A DNA stretch of 15,951 nt from contig FR887305.1 of NCBI GenBank assembly GCA_000436755.1, positions 3,458 through 19,408 of the forward strand. The letters run 5' to 3'. The notes below the pieces were generated by a model. It was not told where the DNA came from, made no database searches, and saw only the letters and a program-made list of their open reading frames with translations. Of the stretch, positions 7,412 to 14,482 are shown piece after piece (the first letter of the stretch is position 1; each line of letters begins with the position of its first letter). This stretch comes from Clostridium sp. CAG:253 (lineage in GTDB: Bacteria; Bacillota; Clostridia; Lachnospirales; Lachnospiraceae). Both the position numbers and the translations under genes were made by a program.

Positions 7412-8587
7412 TTAATTGTTAAAAAGTCTTTTTGCAAAATTGTAAAAACCGTGATCCATTACTGTAGCATCATGCCCACCGGTTGTTTTGTACCATATAT
7501 GTTTAGTGTTGTTTTTAACAAGTGCATTGTGATATGTTTCAGGAATGTCAAAAACAACTGTATCGTTTTTGGCTGCAACAATCATTAAAAGAGTGTTGTC
7601 GGCATATTCATCGTTTAACTTAAATGTATCTGTTTTAAAAAGACCGTCTTCAGCTATTCCGTTCATTTCATATGCAAAAAGTCCGGGAGCAGGGCAGAAA
7701 CCTCCTATATATCCAAAAGTGTCCTGCATTGAAAGACCGATATAAAGTGCAGTGCGTCCACCCATTGAAAAACCGGCAATTGCTGTGTTTTCACGACCTT
7801 CTGCTACCGAATAATTTTCTTTTATATAAGGCATAAGATTGTCACGAAGATCATTTATGAAATTGTCAAATGCACGATAATTGTCAAGTGAAAACTGGTC
7901 GGCAACATATGTATCGTTAGCTCTGGCACGACAGTTTGGAAGGACTAATATCATTTCCCTGGCTGTTTTTGCTGCAATCATGTTTCCGATAATAGTGTCG
8001 GCATTTGCATTGAGCCAGTCGGTGTGATCCTGTCCAAGACCATGCAAAAGATAACATACAGGATATGCCTTGTTTTTATCATAGTTTGGCGGCAAAATGA
8101 TGGCACAGGTTCGCATTTTATTGGTTGTAGTTGAAAAGTATGTATCATATTTTACTTTGCCGTAAGTTATACTGTTGTCTCTTTCAGTGTATGCAAATGA
8201 GACCGGATAATTTGTATCTCCGTCATATGGATCTGGTTTTGTAACTGATTTATTTTTCACTGTAACAGCACAGCTGTAGGTCTTTTTATTATATTTTGCC
8301 ATGATTTTAGCCTTACCTTTCTTTTTGGCATGTATTGTTCCATTAGCAGTAATGGTAACAACAGATTTATTACTTGATTTCCATTTTATCAGTTTTGCTT
8401 TTGAAATGGAAACATTTTTTAATTTGATTTTTTTACTCTGTCCTGTAGTAAGTGTCATTTTTTTGTGACTTAAAACAGGCTTTTGGTTTGAATTTGCATT
8501 TGTTGAAATAGCAGGCTGTAATGATAACGACAATACATTAGCAGCTATTAATGTGATGCTGAGAAGCTTAGTGAAATTTTTTTTCAT
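7412..8587 (-). CDS. Secreted esterase with N-terminal Ig-like (Big_2) domain
   Basis: The start is taken at 8587, where GGAGG lies 11 bases upstream, giving 391 residues; an ATG six codons earlier has no ribosome site. Residues 1-31 form a Sec signal peptide (KKNFTKLLSI...TNA). Residues about 39-111 are a bacterial Ig-like domain (IKWKSSNKSVVTI, GKAKIMAKYNKKTYSCAVTV), often used for wall or substrate attachment. Residues about 124-391 are an alpha/beta-hydrolase of the esterase D/feruloyl esterase type: oxyanion region LLHGLGQD, nucleophile Ser274 in GFSMGG, probable acid Asp342 (KNDTV) and His372 in GGHDA. Such enzymes cut acetyl or hydroxycinnamoyl esters from plant polysaccharides, but the substrate cannot be read from sequence. 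The gene is the first of a two-gene unit with marR, behind a strong operator-like palindrome. Confidence 0.88.
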   Translation of the reverse strand: MKKNFTKLLSITLIAANVLSLSLQPAISTNANSNQKPVLSHKKMTLTTGQSKKIKLKNVSISKAKLIKWKSSNKSVVTITANGTIHAKKKGKAKIMAKYNKKTYSCAVTVKNKSVTKPDPYDGDTNYPVSFAYTERDNSITYGKVKYDTYFSTTTNKMRTCAIILPPNYDKNKAYPVCYLLHGLGQDHTDWLNANADTIIGNMIAAKTAREMILVLPNCRARANDTYVADQFSLDNYRAFDNFINDLRDNLMPYIKENYSVAEGRENTAIAGFSMGGRTALYIGLSMQDTFGYIGGFCPAPGLFAYEMNGIAEDGLFKTDTFKLNDEYADNTLLMIVAAKNDTVVFDIPETYHNALVKNNTKHIWYKTTGGHDATVMDHGFYNFAKRLFNN

Positions 8588-8620
8588 AACTTTTGAATCC
8601 TCCATCTATATTATAAATTA

Positions 8621-8650
8621 AATTACTAATTAGAATTCTAATTAGTAATT
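8621..8650. promoter_or_regulatory. Perfect 30-bp palindrome, probable MarR operator
   Basis: Each 15-base arm (AATTACTAATTAGAA) is the exact reverse complement of the other with no spacer, centred on GAATTC. It begins right after the predicted -10 of the esterase promoter and would overlap the transcription start, a position where a bound repressor blocks transcription. The downstream marR gene is the natural candidate binder. There is no U-tract, so it is not a terminator. Confidence 0.75.
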
Positions 8651-8652
8651 AT

Positions 8653-8681
8653 ATGTTATATTGATATTTATTTTTTGTCAA
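8653..8681 (-). promoter_or_regulatory. Probable sigma-A promoter of the esterase-marR unit
   Basis: Read on the - strand, a perfect TTGACA (8681-8676) is followed 17 bp later by TAACAT (8658-8653). Transcription would start near 8646, inside the palindrome. Other AT-rich -10 candidates lie nearby (TATAAT at 8653-8648 and 8615-8610) but at poor spacing from this -35. Confidence 0.5.
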
Positions 8682-8704
8682 TAGTAATAAAAAGTTCTTG
8701 CACT

Positions 8705-8762
8705 AAAAAATACCATACTCTGAAAACTAGAATAAAATCTGAGTTTTTTGAGTATGGTATTT
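8705..8762 (-). terminator. Intrinsic terminator of the carbamate kinase gene
   Basis: Arms 8708-8728 and 8742-8762 (21 bases each, outer part AAATACCATACTC/GAGTATGGTATTT perfect) pair with one mismatch and one wobble around a 13-base loop. On the - strand the stem is followed by a T-tract (TTTTTTAGTG). It lies about 40 bp after the arcC stop and isolates that gene from the esterase unit. Confidence 0.85.
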
Positions 8763-8804
8763 ATATTGTTTATTATTAGTATTATGATTGTATTGAGTTG
8801 TGTT

Positions 8805-9737
8805 TTAGCAGGTGATAACTGTACCTGTTTTTCCTGAAATTCCTTCAAGAGCAGTATCAATACTTGTGATGATTGCTTTATGTTCTTTTGATGAGGATGC
8901 AAAAGAAACGGCAGCTTCTACCTTAGGAAGCATTCCGCCTTCATTAAACTGCTTGTCTGCAATATATTTTGTAGCATCCTCAACAGAGATTGTGTCAAGT
9001 GGCTGTTCATTGTCAGTGCCAAAGTTGAGGCAGACTTTTTCAACGCCGGTAAGGAGAAGGAGAACATCTGCTCCAAGTTCTTCGGCAAGACATGCACTTG
9101 TGACATCTTTTTCAATGACGGCACTTGCACCTTTAAGCCTTGTACCCTGCTGTAATACAGGTATTCCGCCGCCACCGGCAGCTATAACTATCTGACCTGC
9201 ATCCATAAGTGTCTTTATCGCATCTGTTTCATAGATTTCCATTGGACGTGGAGCCGCAATAACTCTCTTGTAGCCTTTTCCTTCGATTTCTACTACATGG
9301 TTTCCTTTTTCTTCTTCTGCTTTTGCTTCTTCGGCTGTCATATATCTGCCGATTTCCTTTGTAGGATAAGAGAAAGCGGTATCGAAAGGATCAACTCTTA
9401 CCTGAGTGATAATAGTAGATACAGGTTTATATATACCTCTGTTTAAAAGTTCTGTACGAATTTCATTCTGAAGATCGTAACCTATGTATCCCTGGCTCAT
9501 GGCGCTGCATATAGACATTGGAGCAACAGTGTTTGTAGGTTCAAGACGGCTGTATTCTCTCATGGCAGAGTGAATCATGCCTACCTGTGTACCGTTGCTG
9601 TGCGTGATAACTATATCATATTTTGCTTCAACTAAATCTGCGATAGCAGATGCAGCGTTTTTAACGGCTTCTTTTTGTTCTGGAAATGTTTTTCCGAGTG
9701 CACTGTGTCCAAGTGCTACGACAATTTTCTTTCCCAT
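8805..9737 (-). CDS. arcC: Carbamate kinase
   Basis: This cytoplasmic enzyme of the amino-acid kinase fold interconverts carbamoyl phosphate + ADP and carbamate + ATP, normally yielding ATP at the end of arginine, agmatine or purine-derived breakdown. The start at 9737 (MGKKIVVALG) has GGAG 8 bases upstream and gives 310 residues, the family norm; the frame stays open further upstream but without a ribosome site. Motifs: ALGHSALG at the phosphate loop (many family members have ALGGNALG), THSNGTQVG, IITQVRVDPFDTAF, AAGGGGIPV, VIEKD with the substrate-binding Lys, LLLTGVEKV, and GGMLPKVEAA near the end. No arginine deiminase, ornithine carbamoyltransferase or arginine transporter gene is adjacent, so its carbamoyl phosphate source lies elsewhere. 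It is monocistronic, with its own promoter and terminator. Confidence 0.96.
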   Translation of the reverse strand: MGKKIVVALGHSALGKTFPEQKEAVKNAASAIADLVEAKYDIVITHSNGTQVGMIHSAMREYSRLEPTNTVAPMSICSAMSQGYIGYDLQNEIRTELLNRGIYKPVSTIITQVRVDPFDTAFSYPTKEIGRYMTAEEAKAEEEKGNHVVEIEGKGYKRVIAAPRPMEIYETDAIKTLMDAGQIVIAAGGGGIPVLQQGTRLKGASAVIEKDVTSACLAEELGADVLLLLTGVEKVCLNFGTDNEQPLDTISVEDATKYIADKQFNEGGMLPKVEAAVSFASSSKEHKAIITSIDTALEGISGKTGTVITC

Positions 9738-9802
9738 AATAAAATCTCCAATCTTATATTTATTTTGTAAATCTTTGTACTTTTTAGTCTGAATATTATA
9801 TA

Positions 9803-9831
9803 ATTTTAACATGACGCATGAATAAATTCAA
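9803..9831 (-). promoter_or_regulatory. Probable sigma-A promoter of arcC
   Basis: On the - strand TTGAAT (9831-9826) and TAAAAT (9808-9803) are 17 bp apart. Transcription would begin near 9796, leaving a leader of about 60 bases before the ribosome site. Confidence 0.55.
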
Positions 9832-9992
9832 GCGAGTAATACTTATGAATTATTTTCGCTGTAGCTGCTGTTAAAATATTTGGTGATTAAATTTTGTGTA
9901 TCATTTATCAGATTATTAGGGTTGTTAATGTTAGCAAAATATGGAAAAATTTGATAGAAAGATATACTGTTGTATTACAAGCTATAGCTAAA

Positions 9993-10012
9993 ATTATAAT
10001 TAAAGTTATAAT
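9993..10012 (+). promoter_or_regulatory. Inverted repeat ATTATAA-N6-TTATAAT, candidate GH43 promoter/operator
   Basis: A perfect 7-bp inverted repeat contains two TATAAT boxes (9995-10000 and 10007-10012) about 85-100 bp before the GH43 start. TTGTAT at 9970-9975 could be the -35 of the first, with a long 19-bp spacer. It may act as promoter, regulator site, or both. Confidence 0.35.
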
Positions 10013-10093
10013 GAAAATGACATTGGGTGTAAAATATTTTTTTGGCTTTTGCGCCCCCTGTGTTTAAAAATATATAAAATGAGGTATAAGTAT

Positions 10094-11680
10094 ATGGAAT
10101 ATATAAATCCAATAATTTCGGGGTTTTATCCTGACCCTAGCATTTGCAGAGTTGGGGATGATTTTTATCTGGTAAACAGTTCATTTGAGTATTTTCCGGG
10201 GATTCCTGTTTTTCACAGCAAAGATTTGATAAATTGGGAGCAGATAGGGCATTGTATATCAAGACCGGAGCAGCTTACGCTTAGGCAGGGCGTGCCAAAT
10301 TGTGTGGGAATTTACGCGCCGACCATAAGATACCATGAAGGTGTTTTTTATGTGATTTCTACAAATGTTGCTTATGGCGGAAAAGATGAGGGAAATTTTA
10401 TAGTATGGACTGACAATCCTTACGGTGAGTGGTCAGATCCTGTTTTTATTGACCTGCCGGGAATCGATTCGTCACTTTTTTTTGATGATGATGGCAGAGT
10501 GTATTATACGGGTGCCTTTGACAATGGAATATTTATCAGTGAACTCAAATTTTCATATAAATATGATGAGAATGGCAGGGTCACGGATATGTCGTGTGAT
10601 GTTGTCTCGGATAGAAAAGTAATATGGAACGGTACCGGTGGAAATGACCCTGAGGGACCGCATCTATACAAAATAAACGGCTGGTATTATCTGCTTATTT
10701 CAGAAGGCGGTACAGAATTCTGCCATATGATAACAATTGCGCGCAGTAGAGACATCCTTGGAGAATATGAATCATGTCCACGCAATCCTGTTTTTAGCAA
10801 CAGGTCAACATCACTTCCTATCAAGGGAACAGGTCATATGGATATAGTTTGTGATAAATTTGGAGACTGGTGGGGAGTTTGTCTTGGAAACCGTCCTATT
10901 ACATATCCGTTTAAACATAATCTCGGAAGAGAGACATTTTTAGTGCCTATGGTATGGGATGAGGGTGGGTGGCCTGTTATCGGAAGAGACGGTCTGCTTG
11001 ACGAGAAAATAGAAACTGACAGAAAACTGCTTAGTGGGGTTGTTCAAAAGTCGATGACAGACGAGGGAAAATATTTTCACGATGATTTTAAAGGAGATAA
11101 ACTAAAACAGGACTGGAATTTTATTTATAACACAACATCAAAATATGCATCTTTGGATAAAGATGGAGGACTGCTTTTATATGGAACAAAATCATCTGTT
11201 ATATCGAGTGATGAGGCTGCATGGGTCGGTTACAGACAAAAACATCATGAGTTTACGGCAGAAACCTGTATTGAATTTGGAGATATATTTGACGGAGGTG
11301 AGGCGGGTCTTTCTGTTTATATGAATAATAAACATCATTACGAGCTTGCGGTTACAGTGATTGAAGGGGTAAAGTGGCTTATTTTCAGAAGATGTATAGG
11401 TTCGCTTATAAATGAAGAAAAAATTACGACGTTAAATAATGATACGGTTCGTGTGAGACTTGAGGCGTTGAAAAACGAAAATGGAGAAAATATTTATTGT
11501 TTCAGTTACAATAAGGATGAAAATTGGATTAAAGCAGGGGGAGGTGAGGCTGCTTATCTGACAACGGAAGTTGGAGGAAAATTTACAGGAAATTATATTG
11601 CCATATATGCCAGTGGGAACGGAAAAGAGAATATGAAAGCTGTAAAGTTTGATATGTTTGATTATAAAGGGATGATATGA
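10094..11680 (+). CDS. Glycoside hydrolase family 43, beta-xylosidase/alpha-arabinofuranosidase type
   Basis: The start at 10094 has GAGG 9 bases upstream and places the family N-terminus (MEYINPIISGFYPDPSI) correctly; a TTG 45 bases earlier has no ribosome site. The 528-residue protein has an N-terminal five-bladed propeller (1 to about 320) with the GH43 catalytic triad: Asp14 (PDPS, base), Asp125 (GIDSSLFFDDDG, pKa modulator) and Glu187 (PEGPHLYKI, acid). Note DSS where DPS is usual. A C-terminal beta-sandwich (from about 327, FHDDF, to the end) is typical of xylosidases in this branch and helps to close the active site. There is no signal peptide, so it probably trims imported xylo- or arabino-oligosaccharides in the cytoplasm. 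It stands alone; no transporter or xylose gene is adjacent. The exact substrate cannot be fixed from sequence. Confidence 0.92.
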   Translation: MEYINPIISGFYPDPSICRVGDDFYLVNSSFEYFPGIPVFHSKDLINWEQIGHCISRPEQLTLRQGVPNCVGIYAPTIRYHEGVFYVISTNVAYGGKDEGNFIVWTDNPYGEWSDPVFIDLPGIDSSLFFDDDGRVYYTGAFDNGIFISELKFSYKYDENGRVTDMSCDVVSDRKVIWNGTGGNDPEGPHLYKINGWYYLLISEGGTEFCHMITIARSRDILGEYESCPRNPVFSNRSTSLPIKGTGHMDIVCDKFGDWWGVCLGNRPITYPFKHNLGRETFLVPMVWDEGGWPVIGRDGLLDEKIETDRKLLSGVVQKSMTDEGKYFHDDFKGDKLKQDWNFIYNTTSKYASLDKDGGLLLYGTKSSVISSDEAAWVGYRQKHHEFTAETCIEFGDIFDGGEAGLSVYMNNKHHYELAVTVIEGVKWLIFRRCIGSLINEEKITTLNNDTVRVRLEALKNENGENIYCFSYNKDENWIKAGGGEAAYLTTEVGGKFTGNYIAIYASGNGKENMKAVKFDMFDYKGMI

Positions 11681-11831
11681 TGCAAGGGTTAAAAGCAGAT
11701 AGTAATGTACGATTACATACAAATTGCTATCAGACAGATTGACCTGTATTGTATAAAAATTACAAAAATCGACCGTATTTTCAAAAGTGAATGTACAATA
11801 TGTCAAAAAGTAAAAAAATGTAATAAAAGGC

Positions 11832-11860
11832 TTTTCAAATTAAAGTTAGTATGATATACT
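11832..11860 (+). promoter_or_regulatory. Candidate distal promoter of the glutamine synthetase leader
   Basis: TTTTCA (11832-11837) and TATACT (11855-11860) are 17 bp apart. A transcript would begin near 11867 and run into the hexaloop and terminator. If the real start is upstream, the hairpin TACTTC/GAAGTA (11857-11883) would also be in the RNA. Confidence 0.35.
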
Positions 11861-11884
11861 TCATATCAGTTGATAAAGAAGTAC

Positions 11885-11900
11885 AGAACAAGGGCGTTCT
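11885..11900 (+). promoter_or_regulatory. Hexaloop hairpin of the ANTAR-binding antiterminator type
   Basis: AGAAC (11885-11889) pairs perfectly with GTTCT (11896-11900) around a six-base loop AAGGGC, with A at loop position 1 and G at position 4. This is the signature of RNA hairpins bound by ANTAR-domain regulators, which control nitrogen genes in many Firmicutes. The hairpin shares bases 11892-11900 with the left arm of the following terminator, so the two cannot form together, as antitermination requires. ANTAR sites normally have two such hairpins; I do not see a clear first one (11875-11880, AAAGAA, is a weak candidate). Confidence 0.5.
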
Positions 11901-11929
11901 CAATTTAAACAATTGAGTACGCCTTTTTT
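11892..11929 (+). terminator. Leader terminator (attenuator) before glutamine synthetase
   Basis: GGGCGTTCTCAATT (11892-11905) pairs with AATTGAGTACGCC (11911-11923) with one T-T mismatch and a five-base loop TAAAC, followed by TTTTTT. It is a strong factor-independent terminator. It sits 250 bp beyond the GH43 gene and shares bases with the hexaloop hairpin, which argues for a regulated attenuator, though it would also stop read-through from upstream. Confidence 0.8.
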
Positions 11930-11937
11930 GCTAGAAT

Positions 11938-11999
11938 GAATGACATAAGCTGTACCACAACTTATATGGTGCCCGGGCGACAGCATAGGAATGACATAA
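11938..11999 (+). repeat. 11-bp direct repeat flanking a structured GC-containing stretch
   Basis: GAATGACATAA occurs at 11938-11948 and again at 11989-11999. Between them are GCTGT (11949-11953) with ACAGC (11980-11984), GTACC (11952-11956) with GGTGC (11968-11972), ATAAG with CTTAT, and the self-complementary GCCCGGGC (11971-11978), rare in such AT-rich DNA. Several of these pairings compete. It matches no riboswitch class I know. Confidence 0.45.
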
Positions 12000-12022
12000 T
12001 TATTCCGGACACTTTATATAAT
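11991..12022 (+). promoter_or_regulatory. Candidate proximal promoter of glutamine synthetase
   Basis: ATGACA (11991-11996) with TATATA (12015-12020, 18-bp spacer) or the overlapping TATAAT (12017-12022, 20-bp spacer) would start transcription near 12028, beyond the attenuator. This gives a second, attenuator-independent route into the gene. Confidence 0.4.
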
Positions 12023-12097
12023 AAAATAGTTTAAAGGAGTAAATTCTTTTAGCTATTATAGAATATTGAAATATTAATATGAAAGGAAGGTAACGAA

Positions 12098-14206
12098 ATG
12101 GAAAATAATGTTATCGAACAGGTTTTTGGGAAAGACGTATTTAATGATGAAGTAATGCAGGCTAAGCTTCCAAAGGATGTATATAAATCTTGGAAGAAGA
12201 CACTTGAGAGTGGAGCAGACCTTGATATTGAAATTGCAAATGTAGTTGCTCATGCAATGAAAGAGTGGGCACTTGAGCATGGTGCTACACATTATACTCA
12301 TTGGTTCCAGCCGATGACAGGTGTTACAGCAGAAAAGCATGATTCATTCCTCAGTCCTGCATCAGAGAGCAAGCCTGTTCTTGAGTTTTCAGGAAAAGAA
12401 CTTATAAAGGGTGAGCCGGATGCTTCTTCATTCCCTTCAGGAGGTCTTCGTGCAACATTCGAGGCAAGAGGATATACAGCGTGGGATTGTACATCACCGG
12501 CATTCCTTCAGGAGGATGCAGCAGGTGTTACGCTTTGCATTCCTACAGCATTTTGCTCATATACAGGTGAGGCACTTGACAAAAAGACTCCGCTTCTTCG
12601 TTCAATGGAGGCAATCAGCAAACAGGCTGTTCGTATAGTTAAATTGTTTGGCATGGATGATGTCAAAAAAGTATCTTGTTCAGTAGGACCTGAGCAGGAA
12701 TATTTCCTTGTAGACAGAGATAAATATTTACAGCGTAAGGATCTTATCTTTACAGGTCGTACATTGTTTGGCGCACCTGCTCCTAAGGGACAGGAACTTG
12801 ATGACCATTACTTTGGCGCAATCAAAGAGCGTATTGCTTCATTTATGAAAGATCTTAACATCGAGCTTTGGAAACTTGGTATTCTTGCTAAGACACAGCA
12901 TAATGAGGTAGCTCCTGCACAGCATGAGATGGCCCCTATCTTTACAACAGCAAATATTTCAACAGACCACAACCAGTTAGTAATGGAGATTATGAAGAAA
13001 GTAGCAAAGAGACATAATCTTGAGTGTCTTCTTCATGAGAAGCCATTTGCAGGCGTAAATGGTTCAGGTAAACATAATAACTGGTCAATTGTTACTGATA
13101 CAGGAGTGAACCTTCTTGAACCAGGAAAGAAACCACATGAGAATACAGTATTCCTTCTTTTCCTTGCAGCAATTATCAAGGCTGTAGATGAGAATGCAGA
13201 ACTTCTCAGACTTTCAGCTTCAAATCCTGGAAATGACCACAGACTTGGTGCAAACGAGGCACCTCCGGCAATTATTTCAATGTTCCTCGGAGAACAGCTT
13301 GAAGATGTTGTTGAGCAGATTGTTAAGGGTGATGTTTCATCTTCAATTCAGGGAAGCAAGCTTGATACAGGTGTTCATGTACTCCCTGTACTCAAGAAAG
13401 ATGCTACAGACAGAAACCGTACATCACCATTTGCATTTACAGGAAACAAATTTGAGTTCAGAATGCTTGGTTCTTCAATGTCAATAGCAGGTGCAAACTT
13501 TGTACTTAATACAATCGTTGCTGATACATTACAGGATTTTGCAGATGAACTTGAAGGTGCTGCAGATTTCGATAAAGCAGTAAAGGAACTCATCAAAAAG
13601 ACTGTTACAGAGCATCAGAGAGTTATCTTTAATGGTGACGGATATTCAGATGAGTGGGTAGCAGAAGCTGAGAGAAGAGGACTTCCGAATGTTAAGTCTA
13701 TGGTTGAGGCTGTACCATATCTTGTGACAGACAAATCAATTGCCCTTTTTGAAAGACAGAATGTACTTTCTAAGGCAGAACTTGAATCAAGAGCAGAAAT
13801 CAACTATGAGAATTATTCAAAGACAATAAATATCGAAGCTAAGACTATGATTGATATGGCTGGAAAACAGTTTATCCCTGCTGTTATCTCATATGTAACA
13901 AGCCTTGCTGACTCAGTAAACACAGTAACAGCAGCATGTGCAGCAGCAGATGTGTCAGTACAGACAGAGCTTCTTACAAAATGCTCTTCACTCCTTGCTA
14001 AGGCTCAGAAAGCACTTGCAAATCTTGAAAAAGTAACTGCAGAAGCAGCAGGTAAAGAAGAGGGACAGGAGCAGGCATTATTCTTTAAGAATACAGTATT
14101 TACAGCAATGGAAGAACTTCGTGCACCAATTGATGAATTAGAGATGATAGTAGATCAGGAATTTTGGCCTGTACCATCATATGGTGACTTATTATTTGAA
14201 GTATAA
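12098..14206 (+). CDS. glnN: Glutamine synthetase type III
   Basis: The enzyme makes glutamine from glutamate, ammonia and ATP in the cytoplasm, the main entry of ammonia into metabolism. The 702-residue length fits type III, much longer than type I (about 450-470). AAGGAAGG lies 7 bases before the ATG. Landmarks: the type III signature [19 protein letters not shown] (112-130), metal/glutamate-site [10 protein letters not shown] (198-206), [15 protein letters not shown] (268-282), [13 protein letters not shown] (319-331), [16 protein letters not shown] (377-391), [19 protein letters not shown] (437-455), and a helical C-terminal part ending [15 protein letters not shown]. No catalytic motif is missing. 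It is monocistronic, with two candidate promoters, an attenuator upstream and a terminator downstream, suggesting control by nitrogen supply. Confidence 0.97.
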   Translation: MENNVIEQVFGKDVFNDEVMQAKLPKDVYKSWKKTLESGADLDIEIANVVAHAMKEWALEHGATHYTHWFQPMTGVTAEKHDSFLSPASESKPVLEFSGKELIKGEPDASSFPSGGLRATFEARGYTAWDCTSPAFLQEDAAGVTLCIPTAFCSYTGEALDKKTPLLRSMEAISKQAVRIVKLFGMDDVKKVSCSVGPEQEYFLVDRDKYLQRKDLIFTGRTLFGAPAPKGQELDDHYFGAIKERIASFMKDLNIELWKLGILAKTQHNEVAPAQHEMAPIFTTANISTDHNQLVMEIMKKVAKRHNLECLLHEKPFAGVNGSGKHNNWSIVTDTGVNLLEPGKKPHENTVFLLFLAAIIKAVDENAELLRLSASNPGNDHRLGANEAPPAIISMFLGEQLEDVVEQIVKGDVSSSIQGSKLDTGVHVLPVLKKDATDRNRTSPFAFTGNKFEFRMLGSSMSIAGANFVLNTIVADTLQDFADELEGAADFDKAVKELIKKTVTEHQRVIFNGDGYSDEWVAEAERRGLPNVKSMVEAVPYLVTDKSIALFERQNVLSKAELESRAEINYENYSKTINIEAKTMIDMAGKQFIPAVISYVTSLADSVNTVTAACAAADVSVQTELLTKCSSLLAKAQKALANLEKVTAEAAGKEEGQEQALFFKNTVFTAMEELRAPIDELEMIVDQEFWPVPSYGDLLFEV

Positions 14207-14257
14207 TGCATACTTATAGAATTGCTTTCATATTAATATTCCCAAATATATATAATG

Positions 14258-14303
14258 AAGAAAAGAGAAACTGCATAGTTTATTATGCGGTTTCTTTTTT
14301 CTT
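14258..14303 (+). terminator. Intrinsic terminator of the glutamine synthetase gene
   Basis: Arms 14258-14277 and 14284-14303 pair over 20 bases with two G-U wobbles around loop GTTTAT; the core is GAAACTGCATA/TATGCGGTTTC, followed by TTTTTTCTT. It lies about 50 bp after the stop. Confidence 0.88.
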
Positions 14304-14346
14304 AACTGAACGATTACTTCTTTCATAAACGGTTTTAGACGAAAAC

Positions 14347-14376
14347 TTGAACGAAGAAACGAATTTGTGGTACAAT
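14347..14376 (+). promoter_or_regulatory. Probable sigma-A promoter of the AI-2E family gene
   Basis: TTGAAC (14347-14352) and TACAAT (14371-14376) are 18 bp apart, with an extended -10 TG at 14368-14369. Transcription would begin near 14383, leaving a leader of about 100 bases. Confidence 0.6.
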
Positions 14377-14392
14377 AGGCATAAATGAATGG

Positions 14393-14442
14393 AATGACTG
14401 GCAGGAAAGCAAAGTATGTAAGTTCCAAAAGTCATTTACATA
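14393..14442 (+). other. Possible H-type pseudoknot in the AI-2E gene leader
   Basis: AATGACT (14393-14399) can pair with AGTCATT (14430-14436), and TATGTA (14415-14420) with TACATA (14437-14442). The second left arm lies in the loop of the first stem and the right arms abut, which is the layout of an H-type pseudoknot. It lies about 28 bases upstream of the ribosome site. In AT-rich DNA, pairs this short can arise by chance. Confidence 0.35.
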
Positions 14443-14482
14443 AAAATAAAATTTCAGTTGGAAAATTATCGGGAGGTATATA

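Larger units (their letters stand above)
9738..10093. other. Divergent intergenic region between arcC and the GH43 gene
   Basis: This 356-bp AT-rich gap carries no ORF that I would call. On the left are the arcC leader and promoter. An imperfect inverted repeat (AGCGA 9831-9835 with TCGCT 9856-9860) lies just upstream of the arcC -35. The middle (about 9865-9965) shows nothing I can name. The right part holds the TATAAT pair described separately, and the GH43 ribosome site GAGG at 10081-10084. Confidence 0.6.
11681..12097 (+). other. Long leader/intergenic region upstream of glutamine synthetase
   Basis: This 417-bp gap contains no ORF that I would call. 11698-11731 holds nested short repeats (GATAG/CTATC around GTAAT/ATTAC) without a U-tract, so no clear terminator for the GH43 gene. 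11760-11830 is A-rich with nothing recognisable. From 11832 on lie a promoter, a hexaloop/terminator switch, a structured GC-containing stretch flanked by an 11-bp direct repeat, and a second promoter, each listed separately. Confidence 0.6.

Noticed and set aside
8588..8605. Upstream ATG at 8605 for the esterase
   Set aside because: It has no ribosome site; the GGAGG at 8599-8603 overlaps it and serves the ATG at 8587, which starts a normal signal peptide.
9738..9812. N-terminal extension of carbamate kinase to 9812
   Set aside because: The family N-terminus is at 9737 behind a GGAG site, and the extension overlaps the predicted promoter and leader.
10049..10093. TTG start at 10049 for the GH43 gene
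   Set aside because: There is no ribosome site before it; the ATG at 10094 has GAGG 9 bases upstream and matches the family start, putting the catalytic Asp at residue 14.
11698..11731. Nested repeat after the GH43 gene as its terminator
   Set aside because: The stems are short, with a long mostly unpaired interior and no U-tract.
11938..12022. A known riboswitch class upstream of glutamine synthetase
   Set aside because: The stretch lacks the conserved cores of the purine, c-di-GMP, fluoride and glutamine (glnA) riboswitches as I know them.
12079..12093. Four-codon ORF (MKGR) overlapping the glutamine synthetase ribosome site
   Set aside because: It is simply the AT- and purine-rich ribosome site read as codons, and it has no ribosome site of its own.
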